Positions 16,263-26,566 are shown, numbered from the stretch's first letter. The stretch: 64,000 nucleotides of DNA from Tidjanibacter sp. (GCA_017390585.1 JAFPBB010000073.1:1-64000), one strand, 5' to 3'. Notes: generated by a model from the letters alone, not told the origin. Numbers and translations: made by a program.

Positions 16263-17636
16263 ATGCACATTGCAAGGCGTGCAATAGTTTCGATAGCGGT
16301 GCTTCTGGCATCGCTATCGTCGATTTTGGGACAACCCCACGAGCTGCTCGAGGTGAGGTTGAGAAGTCACGTTGCGTTGCTCTGTGCCGACTCGCTCGAG
16401 GGACGCAAGGCGGGCTCGGAGGGGGGCAGGATGGCGAGTGAGTACATAGCCGAGGAGTGGGCAGCAATGGGCGTGGATCCATTGGGTCATAGCTACTTCC
16501 ACCCCTTTAGCCTCTCGCGCGACACGGGGCGGTTCCACAATGTGGTGGCAAGGATTGAGGGAGAGCAGAGTGGGAACTACATCGTCGTTGGCGCCCACTA
16601 CGACCACCTCGGCATCGTCCGTGGCCGCATTCACCCCGGAGCCGACGACAACGCCTCGGGTGTGGCGGCCCTCCTTGAGGTGGCACGACTCGTGGCCCAA
16701 AGCGGCATTCGCCCCACCCACACCCTGCTCTTTGTGGCCTTCGACGCCGAGGAGATGGGTCTCTATGGCTCGGAGGCTTTCGCCAAGGAGCTGCCCGAGG
16801 GGAGCATCCGCGCAATGGTAAATATGGATATGGTGGGATGGCTCCACGAGGGTACCGTGGTGGTGGAGGGCACAGGGACACTCCGCGGCTCGCAGAGAGT
16901 GCTCACCCAGCTGGCAGAGAGACACAACATCCCCATCGAGACCAAACGATTTGAGCGCAGCCTGATGACCGCCACCGACACATCCCCCTTCGCCTCGCGC
17001 GGCATCCCAACGCTCTCCTTCAACACGGGCTCCGACTCGCCCTACCACAGCCCCGACGATACGCCTGAAAAGATTGATTTCGAGGGAGTTGCACAAATCG
17101 TGGGCGTAGTGGCCGACCTCGTCAAGGCCATCGATTCCGACCCCACGCTGGTTGCTTCGGGCCGCATTGCCCACAAGCACAGCATCCACCGCGACGGTCT
17201 TGGGGTGGGCCTTGCAGGTGGTTTCAACATTGTCTCCATCCCCATCGAGGGTGGCGACCTCCTCACAGCGATGGGTTGGCAGGCCGGCGTCGCGCTCCAC
17301 TACTACCGTGGCATCATAGGGGTCCGCACCTCCCCAACCATAGGTCGTCGCACGCTCTCTCTCGAGAGCGCTGACACCCTCTTTGAGCTCACTCTGCCAC
17401 TCGAACTCGCCGCGCGCATCCCCCTCGGCCCCTATGCCTACTATCTCGCCGCAGGAGGCTACTATACCCACCCTCTCCGCAGGGCCGAATCGGCCCACTT
17501 GGCGGAGTATGGTTGGCAGTGGAGCATAGGTATGCGTCTGTCGAACCTCTTCTTCGAGGCCACCAACCGCTATCCCCTCTCAGCCAATCCGCACAACATC
17601 CGCACATCGCTCTGCTCGCTGGGCTTCTACTTTTAG
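16263..17636 (+). CDS. Secreted M28-family aminopeptidase with C-terminal barrel-like domain
   Basis: The 457-residue protein has a signal peptide (about 1-23), then a zinc aminopeptidase domain with all M28 ligands in place: H112 (VGAHYDHLG), D128 (PGADDNASG), E163/E164 (AFDAEEMG), D189 (NMDMVG) and H262 (SPYHSPDD). From about residue 300 a second domain of ~155 residues alternates hydrophobic and polar residues in short strands rich in Gly, Tyr and Leu and ends SLGFYF with a terminal Phe, as in outer membrane beta barrels. A peptidase held at the outer membrane by a small barrel is one reading; a non-barrel beta domain is another. It is probably co-transcribed with tyrS. Confidence 0.8.
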   Translation: MHIARRAIVSIAVLLASLSSILGQPHELLEVRLRSHVALLCADSLEGRKAGSEGGRMASEYIAEEWAAMGVDPLGHSYFHPFSLSRDTGRFHNVVARIEGEQSGNYIVVGAHYDHLGIVRGRIHPGADDNASGVAALLEVARLVAQSGIRPTHTLLFVAFDAEEMGLYGSEAFAKELPEGSIRAMVNMDMVGWLHEGTVVVEGTGTLRGSQRVLTQLAERHNIPIETKRFERSLMTATDTSPFASRGIPTLSFNTGSDSPYHSPDDTPEKIDFEGVAQIVGVVADLVKAIDSDPTLVASGRIAHKHSIHRDGLGVGLAGGFNIVSIPIEGGDLLTAMGWQAGVALHYYRGIIGVRTSPTIGRRTLSLESADTLFELTLPLELAARIPLGPYAYYLAAGGYYTHPLRRAESAHLAEYGWQWSIGMRLSNLFFEATNRYPLSANPHNIRTSLCSLGFYF

Positions 17637-17655
17637 GTGGTGGCCGGCAGGGCAT

Positions 17656-17696
17656 AAAACAAGGAGTGGCGAGCTCATCTCGCCACTCCTTGTTTT
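17656..17696. terminator. Bidirectional terminator between M28 peptidase and deoC
   Basis: Perfect 17-bp stem (17656-17672 with 17680-17696), with AAAA on one side and TTTT on the other, between converging genes. Confidence 0.85.
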
Positions 17697-17716
17697 GTGT
17701 TGTCTATCGCGCAGGT

Positions 17717-18595
17717 TTAGAAATACTTCACCTCCTTGCCCTCGATGGCCGAAATGAGGCCGTTGGCAAGCGAACTTGCGCCAATGCGCCACAATGCGGG
17801 AGTACACCACTCCTTGCCCAAAATCTCCTCCACAATGGTGTAGAAGAGCGCAGCCTCCTCGGCCGAACGGATGCCGCCCGCAGCCTTGAAGCCCACCTTG
17901 CGACCCGTCTTCTCGTAGTAGTCGCGGATGGCGGTACACATCACCACGGCAGCCTCGGGAGTGGCAGCCACAGGAATCTTACCCGTGGAGGTCTTCACGA
18001 AGTCGGCACCGGCAAACATAGCCAAGAGCGAGGCCTTGCGGATGAGCTCGGGGGTCTGGAGCGCACCGCTCTCGATGATCACCTTGAAGGTGGTGTCCTC
18101 ACCCGCCTCCTCACGAAGCATTGCGATCTCATTGGTCATAGGCTCATAGTCGCCCTCGAGCATCTGGCCCACATTGATGACCACGTCGATCTCGTCGGCA
18201 CCATTCTCCACAGCCATCGACACCTCCAGCATCTTCACCTCCATAAAGGTCTGCGATGCGGGGAAGCCGCCAGCCACGCTCGTCACAGCGATGTCGGTGC
18301 CCTCAACACCGAGTCCCACAACATCCACAAAGAGTGGGAAGACGCAGATGGAGGCCACATTGGGGATTGCGGGGAAGTGATTCTGGAAATCCACCGCTTT
18401 CTTCACGAAGCGACCCACCGACTCCACGGAGTCCTTTTCGGTGAGAGTGGTGAGGTCGATGGTGCTGTAACAGAGCTTATAGACCTCGGCATTTTGGTTG
18501 CGAACAGACTTTGCGCGGCAGTCGGCGACGATTTGTGCCACCTCCGCCTCGCTCATTGCGGGGCCGTACTCGGCGAGTAATTTGCTATACTCCAT
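17717..18595 (-). CDS. deoC: Deoxyribose-phosphate aldolase
   Basis: Splits 2-deoxyribose 5-phosphate into glyceraldehyde 3-phosphate and acetaldehyde, the last step of deoxynucleoside breakdown. The 292-residue protein shows the Schiff-base lysine K201 in FVKTSTGK, the proton relay Asp (D137 in ADEIDVVINVG) and K237 in GFKAAGGIR. The start is set at the ATG at 18595 (MEYSKLLAEYG); the upstream open frame adds 30 codons without family similarity. It is longer than the ~220-residue class, fitting the DeoC subgroup like E. coli's 259-residue enzyme with an N-terminal extension. No other deo genes are adjacent. Confidence 0.92.
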   Translation of the reverse strand: MEYSKLLAEYGPAMSEAEVAQIVADCRAKSVRNQNAEVYKLCYSTIDLTTLTEKDSVESVGRFVKKAVDFQNHFPAIPNVASICVFPLFVDVVGLGVEGTDIAVTSVAGGFPASQTFMEVKMLEVSMAVENGADEIDVVINVGQMLEGDYEPMTNEIAMLREEAGEDTTFKVIIESGALQTPELIRKASLLAMFAGADFVKTSTGKIPVAATPEAAVVMCTAIRDYYEKTGRKVGFKAAGGIRSAEEAALFYTIVEEILGKEWCTPALWRIGASSLANGLISAIEGKEVKYF

Positions 18596-18705
18596 AGTGA
18601 TAGAGATATTATGTGTTTTACGTTGCGCGTTGAATAGGAAGTGCAAGATAGTGATTTTTTTCGGAACCGCCACCCTTAGCACCAACTTTTCTGAGCCCTG
18701 CGACT

Positions 18706-19680
18706 CTAATGGTCGAGGGCGGAAAGGTAGGGGAGTTCGTTCTTGAGGAGCACCGAACGGGAACCCACAAGTCCTATGCCACCCTCGACATTGGTGTAGA
18801 CCTGCACGGGCTCACCAAACATCGTGGAGGAGGAGGCCAACTCGAGGGAGCGCAGGTAGGAGTAGAGGTGGGTGTCGATGACGTAGCTCTCCAGCTTGAA
18901 GACGGTCTCGGCGAAGAACTCCGAGGGGGTGTGGTAGTCCATCTTGTAGACACAGAAGCCTCGCTCGGCCATATCGGAGTCGTCGAAGTAGACATAGGGG
19001 CCCGTGCCAGCATCGAAGGTGTCCTCAATGAAGCCCTCGGCATCGCCACTCGAGAAGGCTATGTCGCTGTAGTCGTAGGGGTACTCATAGGTGTGTGTGG
19101 GCATCTGGGGGTCGGGTGTAACCACCATCTCTCCGTGGATCCAGAAGTAGTTCTCCACCTCGGGCTGGGGGTCCAAGAAACGGTAGTAGACACTACCCTC
19201 GGTGATATAGTCGGTCGAATTAGCCGCATCCTCACCGGCCGTCACAAACTCCACATTCGTCACGGGAGGTATCACCGTTTCGCCCCTCACCTCGCCCTTG
19301 AATTTGGGCGCCGTGGCCACCAAAGTGATGCGCTCACCCGACTTGCAGATGTGCTTGCCGAAATAGAGATAGTCGCCCGTGGGGTTGCCGACCTGGTCGA
19401 CCACCGTACCACACGAGAGGGTCTCGACATATTGGTCGTCGACATAGAGCCTGATGTTGGCATTGGCAATATCCCTGTGGGGTATGCCGTTGTCGAGGAT
19501 GAAGGTGGAGCTGCTGAGGTGGACCGTGGGGGTTGTGTGGGCGGTGAGAACGGTGTAGAGCACCATCTGTGGCTCCGTACCCTCTCCCCTAAACTCCACG
19601 TCGGTCTCGCAACCTCCGAGCATCACCACAGAGGCCAAAAGCGCAAGGGCGCGCAAAACAATATCTTTGATTCTCGTCAT
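18706..19680 (-). CDS. DUF4249-type lipoprotein
   Basis: A 324-residue protein with a lipoprotein signal (LASVVMLGGC, cysteine at about 24), then beta-rich sequence with the DUF4249 pattern (DVEFRGEGTEPQMVLYTVLTA near the start, VDDQYVETLS, GDYLYFGKH). DUF4249 proteins are found as partners of TonB-dependent receptors in Bacteroidetes and presumably sit on the outer membrane. The gene begins four bases after the stop of the receptor gene, so the two are translated together. Ligand unknown. Confidence 0.8.
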   Translation of the reverse strand: MTRIKDIVLRALALLASVVMLGGCETDVEFRGEGTEPQMVLYTVLTAHTTPTVHLSSSTFILDNGIPHRDIANANIRLYVDDQYVETLSCGTVVDQVGNPTGDYLYFGKHICKSGERITLVATAPKFKGEVRGETVIPPVTNVEFVTAGEDAANSTDYITEGSVYYRFLDPQPEVENYFWIHGEMVVTPDPQMPTHTYEYPYDYSDIAFSSGDAEGFIEDTFDAGTGPYVYFDDSDMAERGFCVYKMDYHTPSEFFAETVFKLESYVIDTHLYSYLRSLELASSSTMFGEPVQVYTNVEGGIGLVGSRSVLLKNELPYLSALDH

Positions 19681-19684
19681 AGCG

Positions 19685-22153
19685 TCAGAATTTATAGGAA
19701 TAGGTTAGACTTGGGATTATGGGGAAGAGGGTCACCTTCTTGAACTTCTTCACTTCGACATAGTTGCCAACGCCCTGCTCCTCATAGTCGGAGGAGGCAT
19801 ACATCATAAAGGGGTTCATACTATTGTAGGCATTGTAGATGCTGATGTTCCAAGTGCGGCGGCCATAGCGTTTCTGCTTGTGGAAACTGATGCTCACATC
19901 GAGGCGATGGTAGGGGTCGTAGCGATAGTTGTTGCGCGAGGGCACATAGTTGACATCGCCCGAGAAGTTTGGGTAGACGCCCGAGAAGTAGAACTCATTG
20001 GGGAGCGACTCGTAGGTTTGGAGCGCGAGGGTAGCGCAGTTGCCCGTGTTGTAGACCCACGAGGCCGAGAGGTCGATGTTGTCCGTCAGTCGGTGGGAGA
20101 TTGTAAGGCTGAAGTCGTGGCGGCGGTCATACTTGGCCGGGAAGGGGCGGCCACCGTTGATGACCTCACCCTCGCGGTCGAAGAGCCTCATACTCTTGGC
20201 CCAGGTGTAGCCAATCCAACCCGTGGTGCGACCCACACTCCTCTGCAACAGAAACTCCACGCCGTAGGCCCAGCCGCGACCCGAAAAGACCTTGTCCTCC
20301 CAACCCGAAGTGGTGGCCATAAGCGAGGCTCCGTCGCGATACTCGAGCAGGTTGTTCATACTCTTATAGTAGCCCTCCACGGAGAGGTCGAAGAGGCCGG
20401 GGATGTCGTAGAAGAGTCCTGCGGAGAACTGCGAGGAGCTCATAGGTTTGATGCGACCCGTGACGGGCACCCAGAGGTCGGAGGGGAGGCTGATGGCGGT
20501 GTTGGAGAGCAGGTGGACATACTGCGTCATATAGGCATAGCCCAACTTGGCGGAGAGATTGTCGGCGAGCAACATACGGGCACTGAGGCGGGGTTGGAGC
20601 GAGTGGTAATATTTGCCATCGACAGCGAATCCCGAGTAGCTCAAGCCCACATTGGCGTGGAACCAATCGTCGTAGGAGAACTCATCCTCGGCATAGGCCA
20701 CCACCTCGTGGGCTCGGATGAGCTTGTCGCCATACATCTCGTCGACCACAAGGAGCGTGTCGACCATCTCGCCTGTCTCGGGGTCGGGCAGTTGGGCACC
20801 CACACTCATATTGGCCACCGTCACATCGGGGCGGAAGCGGTGGTTGATGTAGGCGGCACCGAAGCGCACATTGTGGTCGGTGGAGGGGGTCCAGCTCATA
20901 TCCACCTTGGCTGTGGCGTCGCCTATGCCCGAGTTGGCACCCAGGGCTATCTCCATAGAGTTCTGGTGTCCATCGCTCTCCTCAATCATCTCCGTACCCA
21001 CGCGGAGGTCGTTGCGGTAGGTGGTGTAGGTAATCGACGCATCCATAAAGAGGCGGGGCGAGACAACGTGGTTCCACCTCGCCGAGGCCACCATATTACC
21101 CCAATTCCAATTGGTCTTGAGCCACACCTCCTCGCGGTAGTCCAGGCCCGAGGTGTACTTCTCCCTCAGGTTGAGATAGATGGCGTCGTCACCCGAGTAG
21201 AGGCTCAAGAAGAGGCGGTCGGTGTCGGAGAATTTGTGGTTGACCTTCACATTCAGGTCATAGAAGTAGTAGCCACCGTAGGCCCTGCCATTCTCGAGCA
21301 CCTCGGAGGTGAGACCCATAATCAATGGTGTGGTGAGCAGGTCGCTGTAGGTGCGTCGGTAGGAGATGTTGAAGGAGGTCCTACCTCGCCACAGCGGACC
21401 CTGGAGGTTGATCTTGGAGCTTATGACTCCAATGCTGAAGTTGCCGTGGTAGGCATACATATCGCCATCGTTGGTGCGGACATCGACCACCGACGACAAG
21501 CGGCTCGAGAACCTCGCAGGGAAGCTACCCTTGAAGAGCGTCACGCTCTTGACCGCATCGGGATTGAAGGCGGAGAAGAGTCCGCCCATATGGTTGACGT
21601 TGTAGATGGGCACTCCGTCGAGCAACATCAGATTTTCGTCGGGGCCGCCTCCTCGCACATAGATGCCCGAGGAGCCCTCCGAGCCGGCCTGCACACCGGG
21701 TAGCAGCTGCAACGACTTGAGCACATCCTGCTCGCCAAAGAGTGTGGGCGTGGCCTTAATCTGCGCCACGGGCACCTCAATGGCTCCCATCTGGGCACTC
21801 AACGCACCACTATGTCTGCGGTCGCCGTAGACCACCACCTGCTCGATGCCCACAGCGGGGTCGAGATAGAGATTGAGCGAGAGGTCGCCCCCAAGTTCCA
21901 GCTCCTCAACCCTCGGCGCATAGCCCACATAGGAGACCTCGAGCCTCACCTTGCCCGCGGGGAGTGTGAGTGAGAAGAATCCATACTCGTTGGTGGAGGT
22001 ACCCTGGCCGCTCACCGCATCGTAGAGGGTGGCACCCAGCAGTGTCTCGTGGCTCACCGCATCCATCACGGAGCCACTTATGGTGTAGCGTCGTTGAGCC
22101 TCGGCACTCAAGGTGGCGAGCATCAGCACCACAATAGTCAGGAATTTTTTCAT
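19685..22153 (-). CDS. TonB-dependent outer membrane receptor with carboxypeptidase-regulatory-like domain
   Basis: The 822-residue protein has a signal peptide (1-20), a carboxypeptidase-regulatory-like domain at about 24-105 (YTISGSVMDAVSHETLLGAT), a plug domain (about 125-230, with GVQAGSEGSSGIYVRGGGPDEN and LLDGVPIYN) and a long beta barrel ending PSLTYSYKF with C-terminal Phe. It is shorter than SusC-type receptors and is paired with a DUF4249 lipoprotein rather than SusD. It should import an unknown substrate across the outer membrane, powered by TonB. Many TAT/TAC and Trp residues in the barrel strands fit the fold. Confidence 0.88.
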   Translation of the reverse strand: MKKFLTIVVLMLATLSAEAQRRYTISGSVMDAVSHETLLGATLYDAVSGQGTSTNEYGFFSLTLPAGKVRLEVSYVGYAPRVEELELGGDLSLNLYLDPAVGIEQVVVYGDRRHSGALSAQMGAIEVPVAQIKATPTLFGEQDVLKSLQLLPGVQAGSEGSSGIYVRGGGPDENLMLLDGVPIYNVNHMGGLFSAFNPDAVKSVTLFKGSFPARFSSRLSSVVDVRTNDGDMYAYHGNFSIGVISSKINLQGPLWRGRTSFNISYRRTYSDLLTTPLIMGLTSEVLENGRAYGGYYFYDLNVKVNHKFSDTDRLFLSLYSGDDAIYLNLREKYTSGLDYREEVWLKTNWNWGNMVASARWNHVVSPRLFMDASITYTTYRNDLRVGTEMIEESDGHQNSMEIALGANSGIGDATAKVDMSWTPSTDHNVRFGAAYINHRFRPDVTVANMSVGAQLPDPETGEMVDTLLVVDEMYGDKLIRAHEVVAYAEDEFSYDDWFHANVGLSYSGFAVDGKYYHSLQPRLSARMLLADNLSAKLGYAYMTQYVHLLSNTAISLPSDLWVPVTGRIKPMSSSQFSAGLFYDIPGLFDLSVEGYYKSMNNLLEYRDGASLMATTSGWEDKVFSGRGWAYGVEFLLQRSVGRTTGWIGYTWAKSMRLFDREGEVINGGRPFPAKYDRRHDFSLTISHRLTDNIDLSASWVYNTGNCATLALQTYESLPNEFYFSGVYPNFSGDVNYVPSRNNYRYDPYHRLDVSISFHKQKRYGRRTWNISIYNAYNSMNPFMMYASSDYEEQGVGNYVEVKKFKKVTLFPIIPSLTYSYKF

Positions 22154-22338
22154 CGAAATCAGGGGGTAATATATATAATAGGTGTAGTTCTATGTAACGG
22201 GGCGGGTTTCGGCTCTGCTTTGTGCCCACACAACATAGACACGCCACACCCACCAAACGTTGCACAAGATACAAAAAAAACTCCGAAAACATCGACCACG
22301 AGGTCAAAATCACCCCACCCCCTTCCCAACAAAAACAA

Positions 22339-22372
22339 AGAGGGCCTCCGAAACCTCGGAAGCCCTCTCTAT
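22339..22372 (-). terminator. Terminator after the OmpA/TPR lipoprotein gene
   Basis: Stem AGAGGGC-TTCCGA type (22340-22352 with 22359-22371, one G-T pair) followed on the minus strand by CTTTGTTTTTGTTGGG. Confidence 0.7.
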
Positions 22373-22397
22373 CATTGGCGGCAATGCCGCATTCTAA

Positions 22398-24152
22398 CTA
22401 CAACTCAATAGTCTGAAGAAGCTCGTAGAACTCGATGTCGTTCTGAGCCTGAGCCTTCAACTCGGGTTTTGCAGCCACAGCGCTCTTGAGGTAAGCAGCA
22501 GCCTTGTCGGCATCACCCTCGCGGTTGGCGATGATGGCGCGAACGTAGTCGGCATCTGCACCCTTAACCTCTGCGATAGCCTTCTTGGCACCCTCAACGT
22601 TGTTGTCGCAAAGCTCTGCGATAGCGAGGTTGTAGCCATTGAGGTTAGCTTTAGCCTCCTGGTAGTTACCCTCTGCGAGTGCAAGTGCGCCCTGGGTAGC
22701 CTTCACAGCCTCTGCGTCGGCGCTGGAGAGATATTTCTTTGCGGACTCGAGGTCACCCATAGCCAATGCTACAGCGGCGAGGTTACCTGCAACCTCGGGC
22801 TGAGCCTCTGCTTTCTCGAAAGCAGCTTTGGCACCCTTGAGGTCACCGGAGAGAACCTTGCATACACCGAGGTTGTTGTAAGCGCGAGCGTCACCGTAGG
22901 TGTTAGCTGCGAGCTCATAGATAGCGCTCTTCTCAGCCACATTGTCGGTGAGGGTTGCAGCGTGGAGGAGGTGCTCGATGTCGAGTTTGGTGCAACCAGC
23001 CTTTGCAGCTGCGAGAATCTCCTCGTCGGTCAAGCCGGCGTAGGTAGCCTCAACAGCGAAGCGGGTGCGACGCAACTCGGGAAGAATCTCCTCTGCGAGT
23101 ACTTTGAACACAGCGCTCATATTCTTGATCTCCTGGTCGCGCTCGATGGGCGACGAGTACATCTGAAGAACGTTGAGGATGAGGTCTTTATCCTCGATGT
23201 TGGAGTTCTCAACGAGGGTCTTGAAGCCGTCCCAGTCCTCACCGTAGGAAGCGATCTCATAGTTGAGACCCTCAACGCCTTTGAGCTGGTTCTTCATAGC
23301 CTTCGCACCGGTCTGGCTACGTTTCTCGGAGAGTTTGTTGTTGAATTTCTCGGGACCATCGGGCGAAGCGTAACCCGAAGCGTAGAGGTTGCCGAGGGTG
23401 GTACGCTCAGCAGCGCTGTTGGCAGCAACGAACTCTTTGAAGAGAGCGATCTGCTCCTGCGAGAGCTGTTTTTTGTTCACGGTCGAGGAGTTGATCTGGT
23501 ATTTGATCTCAGCCTCGGCGCTCTTAACGGAGCTACGCTCGAAGTTAGCCTCGGAGAGAACGTAGTCGGTGCCGTTTGCAACAACCTTGCCATTGGCGGG
23601 TTTCACCTGCTCAACAGCAACGGGAGCAACGATAGCGGCAGTTGCAGCTGCGCCCACGCCCTGTGCGAGAGCCTGAACTGCGCTGATACCTTTAGCGGCA
23701 GCAACGGTAGCCCAAGGAGTGAAGTCGGGAGTCTCTTTGCACTCATCGAAGCATTTAGCCTCGATGCGGAGCTCGAGGGTACCTACAACAGCTTTCTCGA
23801 AGGGGAAGGAGATGTGCTGGGTGTAGGAACCGCCCTCGATGCGGCTGATGGCGGTGTAGTTGCCAACAACATCCTCGCCCTGAACATATTTGGGAGCGCA
23901 AGCAACCTCACCGTCGCCGTAAACGAAAACGGGGGTAATCTTAAGGATGGTCTCGGGGTCGAAGAACATCTCGGGGAAGCTAACGGTAAGGTCAGCATCA
24001 ACGGTGGAACCTTTGAGGGTCAAAACCTCGGGAACGCAGGTTACCTGAATCTGGTCCTGCTTTTTCTGCATTTTCTCGTAGCACTCGCCGCAGCTAACAA
24101 AAAGGGTAGCCATAAGAGAGAGTACCAGACCTACAGTTGCCAATCTTTTCAT
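22398..24152 (-). CDS. Outer membrane lipoprotein with OmpA-like region and TPR repeats
   Basis: This 584-residue protein starts with a lipoprotein signal (cysteine C21 in LFVSCGECYEK). A beta-rich N-terminal region follows (about 30-135), then an Ala-rich hinge (about 148-185). An OmpA-like peptidoglycan-binding type segment lies at about 215-330 (IKYQINSSTVNKKQL, GYASPDGPEKFNNKLSEKRSQ). C-terminal TPR-like repeats cover about 370-584 (ANTYGDARAYNNLGVCKVLSGDLKGAKAAFEKA). Codon choice is strongly biased and differs from the neighbours, suggesting high expression. A structured leader lies between promoter and start. A structural link between outer membrane and peptidoglycan is the likely role; I know no specific name for it. 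Confidence 0.7.
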   Translation of the reverse strand: MKRLATVGLVLSLMATLFVSCGECYEKMQKKQDQIQVTCVPEVLTLKGSTVDADLTVSFPEMFFDPETILKITPVFVYGDGEVACAPKYVQGEDVVGNYTAISRIEGGSYTQHISFPFEKAVVGTLELRIEAKCFDECKETPDFTPWATVAAAKGISAVQALAQGVGAAATAAIVAPVAVEQVKPANGKVVANGTDYVLSEANFERSSVKSAEAEIKYQINSSTVNKKQLSQEQIALFKEFVAANSAAERTTLGNLYASGYASPDGPEKFNNKLSEKRSQTGAKAMKNQLKGVEGLNYEIASYGEDWDGFKTLVENSNIEDKDLILNVLQMYSSPIERDQEIKNMSAVFKVLAEEILPELRRTRFAVEATYAGLTDEEILAAAKAGCTKLDIEHLLHAATLTDNVAEKSAIYELAANTYGDARAYNNLGVCKVLSGDLKGAKAAFEKAEAQPEVAGNLAAVALAMGDLESAKKYLSSADAEAVKATQGALALAEGNYQEAKANLNGYNLAIAELCDNNVEGAKKAIAEVKGADADYVRAIIANREGDADKAAAYLKSAVAAKPELKAQAQNDIEFYELLQTIEL

Positions 24153-24211
24153 AGTGTTTCTTGGTATAAAAATGTTATTATTGTTTTGTTGTTTCTGTCT
24201 ATCGTGTTGTC

Positions 24212-24252
24212 ATCGGCGCTTCTGCGGGCACCCTTGCCCACCTACGCCGATA
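24212..24252 (-). promoter_or_regulatory. Hairpin in the leader of the OmpA/TPR lipoprotein mRNA
   Basis: ATCGGCG (24212-24218) pairs with CGCCGAT (24246-24252), with an inner GGGCA/TGCCC pair. It falls in the ~140-nt untranslated leader between the -7 box at 24298 and the start at 24152, so it could affect stability or translation of the mRNA. Confidence 0.4.
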
Positions 24253-24297
24253 GTGGTTTAGCACAGCCGAGGCCGTTCTACACCACTATACGACTAA

Positions 24298-24305
24298 CAA
24301 AGGTA
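24298..24305 (-). promoter_or_regulatory. -7 box for the OmpA/TPR lipoprotein gene
   Basis: Minus-strand TACCTTTG, perfect TAnnTTTG match, giving an unusually long leader of about 140 nt. Confidence 0.5.
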
Positions 24306-24358
24306 GTGTTTTTTTTGATATCCACCTCCCTTAGGAGGTAAAAATCATCCTAAAAACC

Positions 24359-26566
24359 CTATTTTTTATCCCTGCGCTCGGGGCGGTGGCCGCCTTTGTG
24401 CTCACCTTTGGGGCGTGCGGGCCTCTCGGCGGGCTCCACATAACCCTCGGGCTTGGGAAGCAACACCTTGCGCGAAAGCTTCAATTTGCCCGACTTGGGA
24501 TCGGCACCAATAAGCTTAACCTCGAGCATATCGCCCTCTTTCAGGCCGGTCTCTGCCATAGTCTCGAAGCGCTTGTAGTCGATCTCCGAGATGTGCAACA
24601 GAGCGTCCTTACCGGGAAGAATCTCGATGAATGCGCCGAAGTCGACAATCGAGCGAATCTTGCCGTTGTAGACCTCGCCCACCTCGGGAACAGCCACGAT
24701 ACCTTTGATGCGGGCCAGAGCAGCATCCATACCCTCTTTGTCCTGACCAAAGATGTCAACAACACCCTTGTTGTCCACCTCGGTGATGGTGATGGTGGTG
24801 CCGGTAGTCTTCTGGATATCCTGGATAACCTTGCCACCGGGGCCGATAACAGCGCCAATGAAGTCCTGGGGACTGATGATCTGTACGATGCGGGGTACGA
24901 AGGGACGGAAGTCCTCGCGAGGCTCGGCGATGCACTCGGTGAGCTTACCGAGGATGTGCATACGGCCCTGGCGTGCCTGCTCGAGAGCCCTTGCGAGAAC
25001 CTCATAGGAGAGGCCGTCGACCTTGATATCCATCTGGGTGGCGGTGATACCATCGGCGGTACCGGTCACCTTGAAGTCCATATCGCCCAAGTGGTCCTCG
25101 TCACCAAGAATGTCGGAGAGGATTGCGTAGCGCTCGCCCTCCGAAATCAGACCCATAGCAATACCCGAAACGGGTTTCTTCAGCTTCAGACCCGAATCCA
25201 TAAGAGCCAGAGTACCAGCACATACGGTAGCCATCGACGACGAGCCGTTGGACTCGAGAATGTCGCTCACCACCCTCACTGCATAGGGGTTCTCCTCACC
25301 CACGGGAACCATAGGTTTCAGAGCCCTCCAAGCCAAGTTGCCGTGGCCAATCTCGCGGCGCGAGAGGCTGCGTGCGGGCTTAGCCTCGCCGGTAGAGAAG
25401 GGAGGGAAGTTGTAGTGGAGCACAAACTGCTCGCTACCCTGGTTGAGAACCTCGTCGATCATCTTCTCGTCGAGCTTGGTACCGAGGGTCACGGTGGTCA
25501 TCGACTGGGTCTCACCGCGGGTGAAGACAGCCGAACCGTGGGCGCAAGGAAGTACGCCTACCTCACACCAGATGGGGCGAATCTCGTCGGTCTTACGGCC
25601 ATCGAGACGTTTGCCCTCGTCGAGAATCATATTCCTCATCGCCTTCTTCATCACCTCGTCGTGGAAGTAGCGGTGGATCATACCCTTCTTCTCCTCGAGC
25701 TCCTCCTCGGTGAACTGCTCGCAGAACTCTGCCTCGAGAGCCTCGAAGGCCTCGCTGCGCTCGTGTTTGGCGCTACCAGCAGTTGCAATGGCGTAGGCCT
25801 TGTCGTAGGTCTCGGCGATAACTTTTGCCTTGAGCTCCTCGTCGTTCACCTCGTGGCAGTACTCCCTCTTGACATCTTTGCCAAGCTCTTTTGCGAGCTC
25901 CATCTGCACCAAGCACTGGGGTTTGATGGCCTCGTGAGCAAACTTGATAGCCTCGAGCATATCGGCCTCGCTCACCTCTTTCATCTCGCCCTCCACCATC
26001 AGGATGTTGTCGTAGGTTGCGCCCACCATCAGGTCGATGTCGGCGTCCTTATTCTGGTCGAAGGTGGGGTTGATGATGAGCTCGCCATTTACCCTTGCAA
26101 CCCTCACCTCGGAGATGGGGCACTCAAAGGGGATGTCCGACACTGCCAGAGCAGCCGAAGCGGCCAAACCAGCCAAAGCATCGGGCTGAATATCTTTTGC
26201 AGCCGAGATGAGGTTCACGGTCACAAACACCTCTGCGTGGTAGTTGGAGGGGAACAGGGGGCGGAGAGCTCGGTCGATGAGCCTTGCCACCAGAATCTCG
26301 CTATCCGAGGGGCGTGCCTCACGTTTGAGGAAGCCTCCGGGGAAGCGGCCTGCAGCTGCATATTTTTCGCGATACTCTACCGACAGGGGCATAAAGTCGC
26401 AATCGTCTTTTGCATCTTTTGCTGCCACCACGGTAGCGAGCAACATAGTGTCGCCCTGCTGAACGATTACCGAACCGTCAGCCTGTTTGGCATACTTGCC
26501 AGTCGAAATGGTAATTTCGCGCTCGGCGTCGAGCTTGATTACCTTCTTGATTTCGTTGTACAACAT
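24359..26566 (-). CDS. pnp: Polyribonucleotide nucleotidyltransferase (PNPase)
   Basis: A 3'-5' phosphorolytic exoribonuclease of the RNA degradation machinery. The 735-residue protein has two RNase PH-like halves ([16 protein letters not shown] near 73-88; second half from about 310, with [11 protein letters not shown]). A KH domain at about 565-620 ([16 protein letters not shown]) and an S1 domain at about 632-700 ([15 protein letters not shown]) follow, then a basic Arg/Lys/Pro tail. It lies downstream of rpsO, the classical arrangement, with a hairpin in the 137-base gap. Length and domain order are standard. Confidence 0.96.
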   Translation of the reverse strand: MLYNEIKKVIKLDAEREITISTGKYAKQADGSVIVQQGDTMLLATVVAAKDAKDDCDFMPLSVEYREKYAAAGRFPGGFLKREARPSDSEILVARLIDRALRPLFPSNYHAEVFVTVNLISAAKDIQPDALAGLAASAALAVSDIPFECPISEVRVARVNGELIINPTFDQNKDADIDLMVGATYDNILMVEGEMKEVSEADMLEAIKFAHEAIKPQCLVQMELAKELGKDVKREYCHEVNDEELKAKVIAETYDKAYAIATAGSAKHERSEAFEALEAEFCEQFTEEELEEKKGMIHRYFHDEVMKKAMRNMILDEGKRLDGRKTDEIRPIWCEVGVLPCAHGSAVFTRGETQSMTTVTLGTKLDEKMIDEVLNQGSEQFVLHYNFPPFSTGEAKPARSLSRREIGHGNLAWRALKPMVPVGEENPYAVRVVSDILESNGSSSMATVCAGTLALMDSGLKLKKPVSGIAMGLISEGERYAILSDILGDEDHLGDMDFKVTGTADGITATQMDIKVDGLSYEVLARALEQARQGRMHILGKLTECIAEPREDFRPFVPRIVQIISPQDFIGAVIGPGGKVIQDIQKTTGTTITITEVDNKGVVDIFGQDKEGMDAALARIKGIVAVPEVGEVYNGKIRSIVDFGAFIEILPGKDALLHISEIDYKRFETMAETGLKEGDMLEVKLIGADPKSGKLKLSRKVLLPKPEGYVEPAERPARPKGEHKGGHRPERRDKK

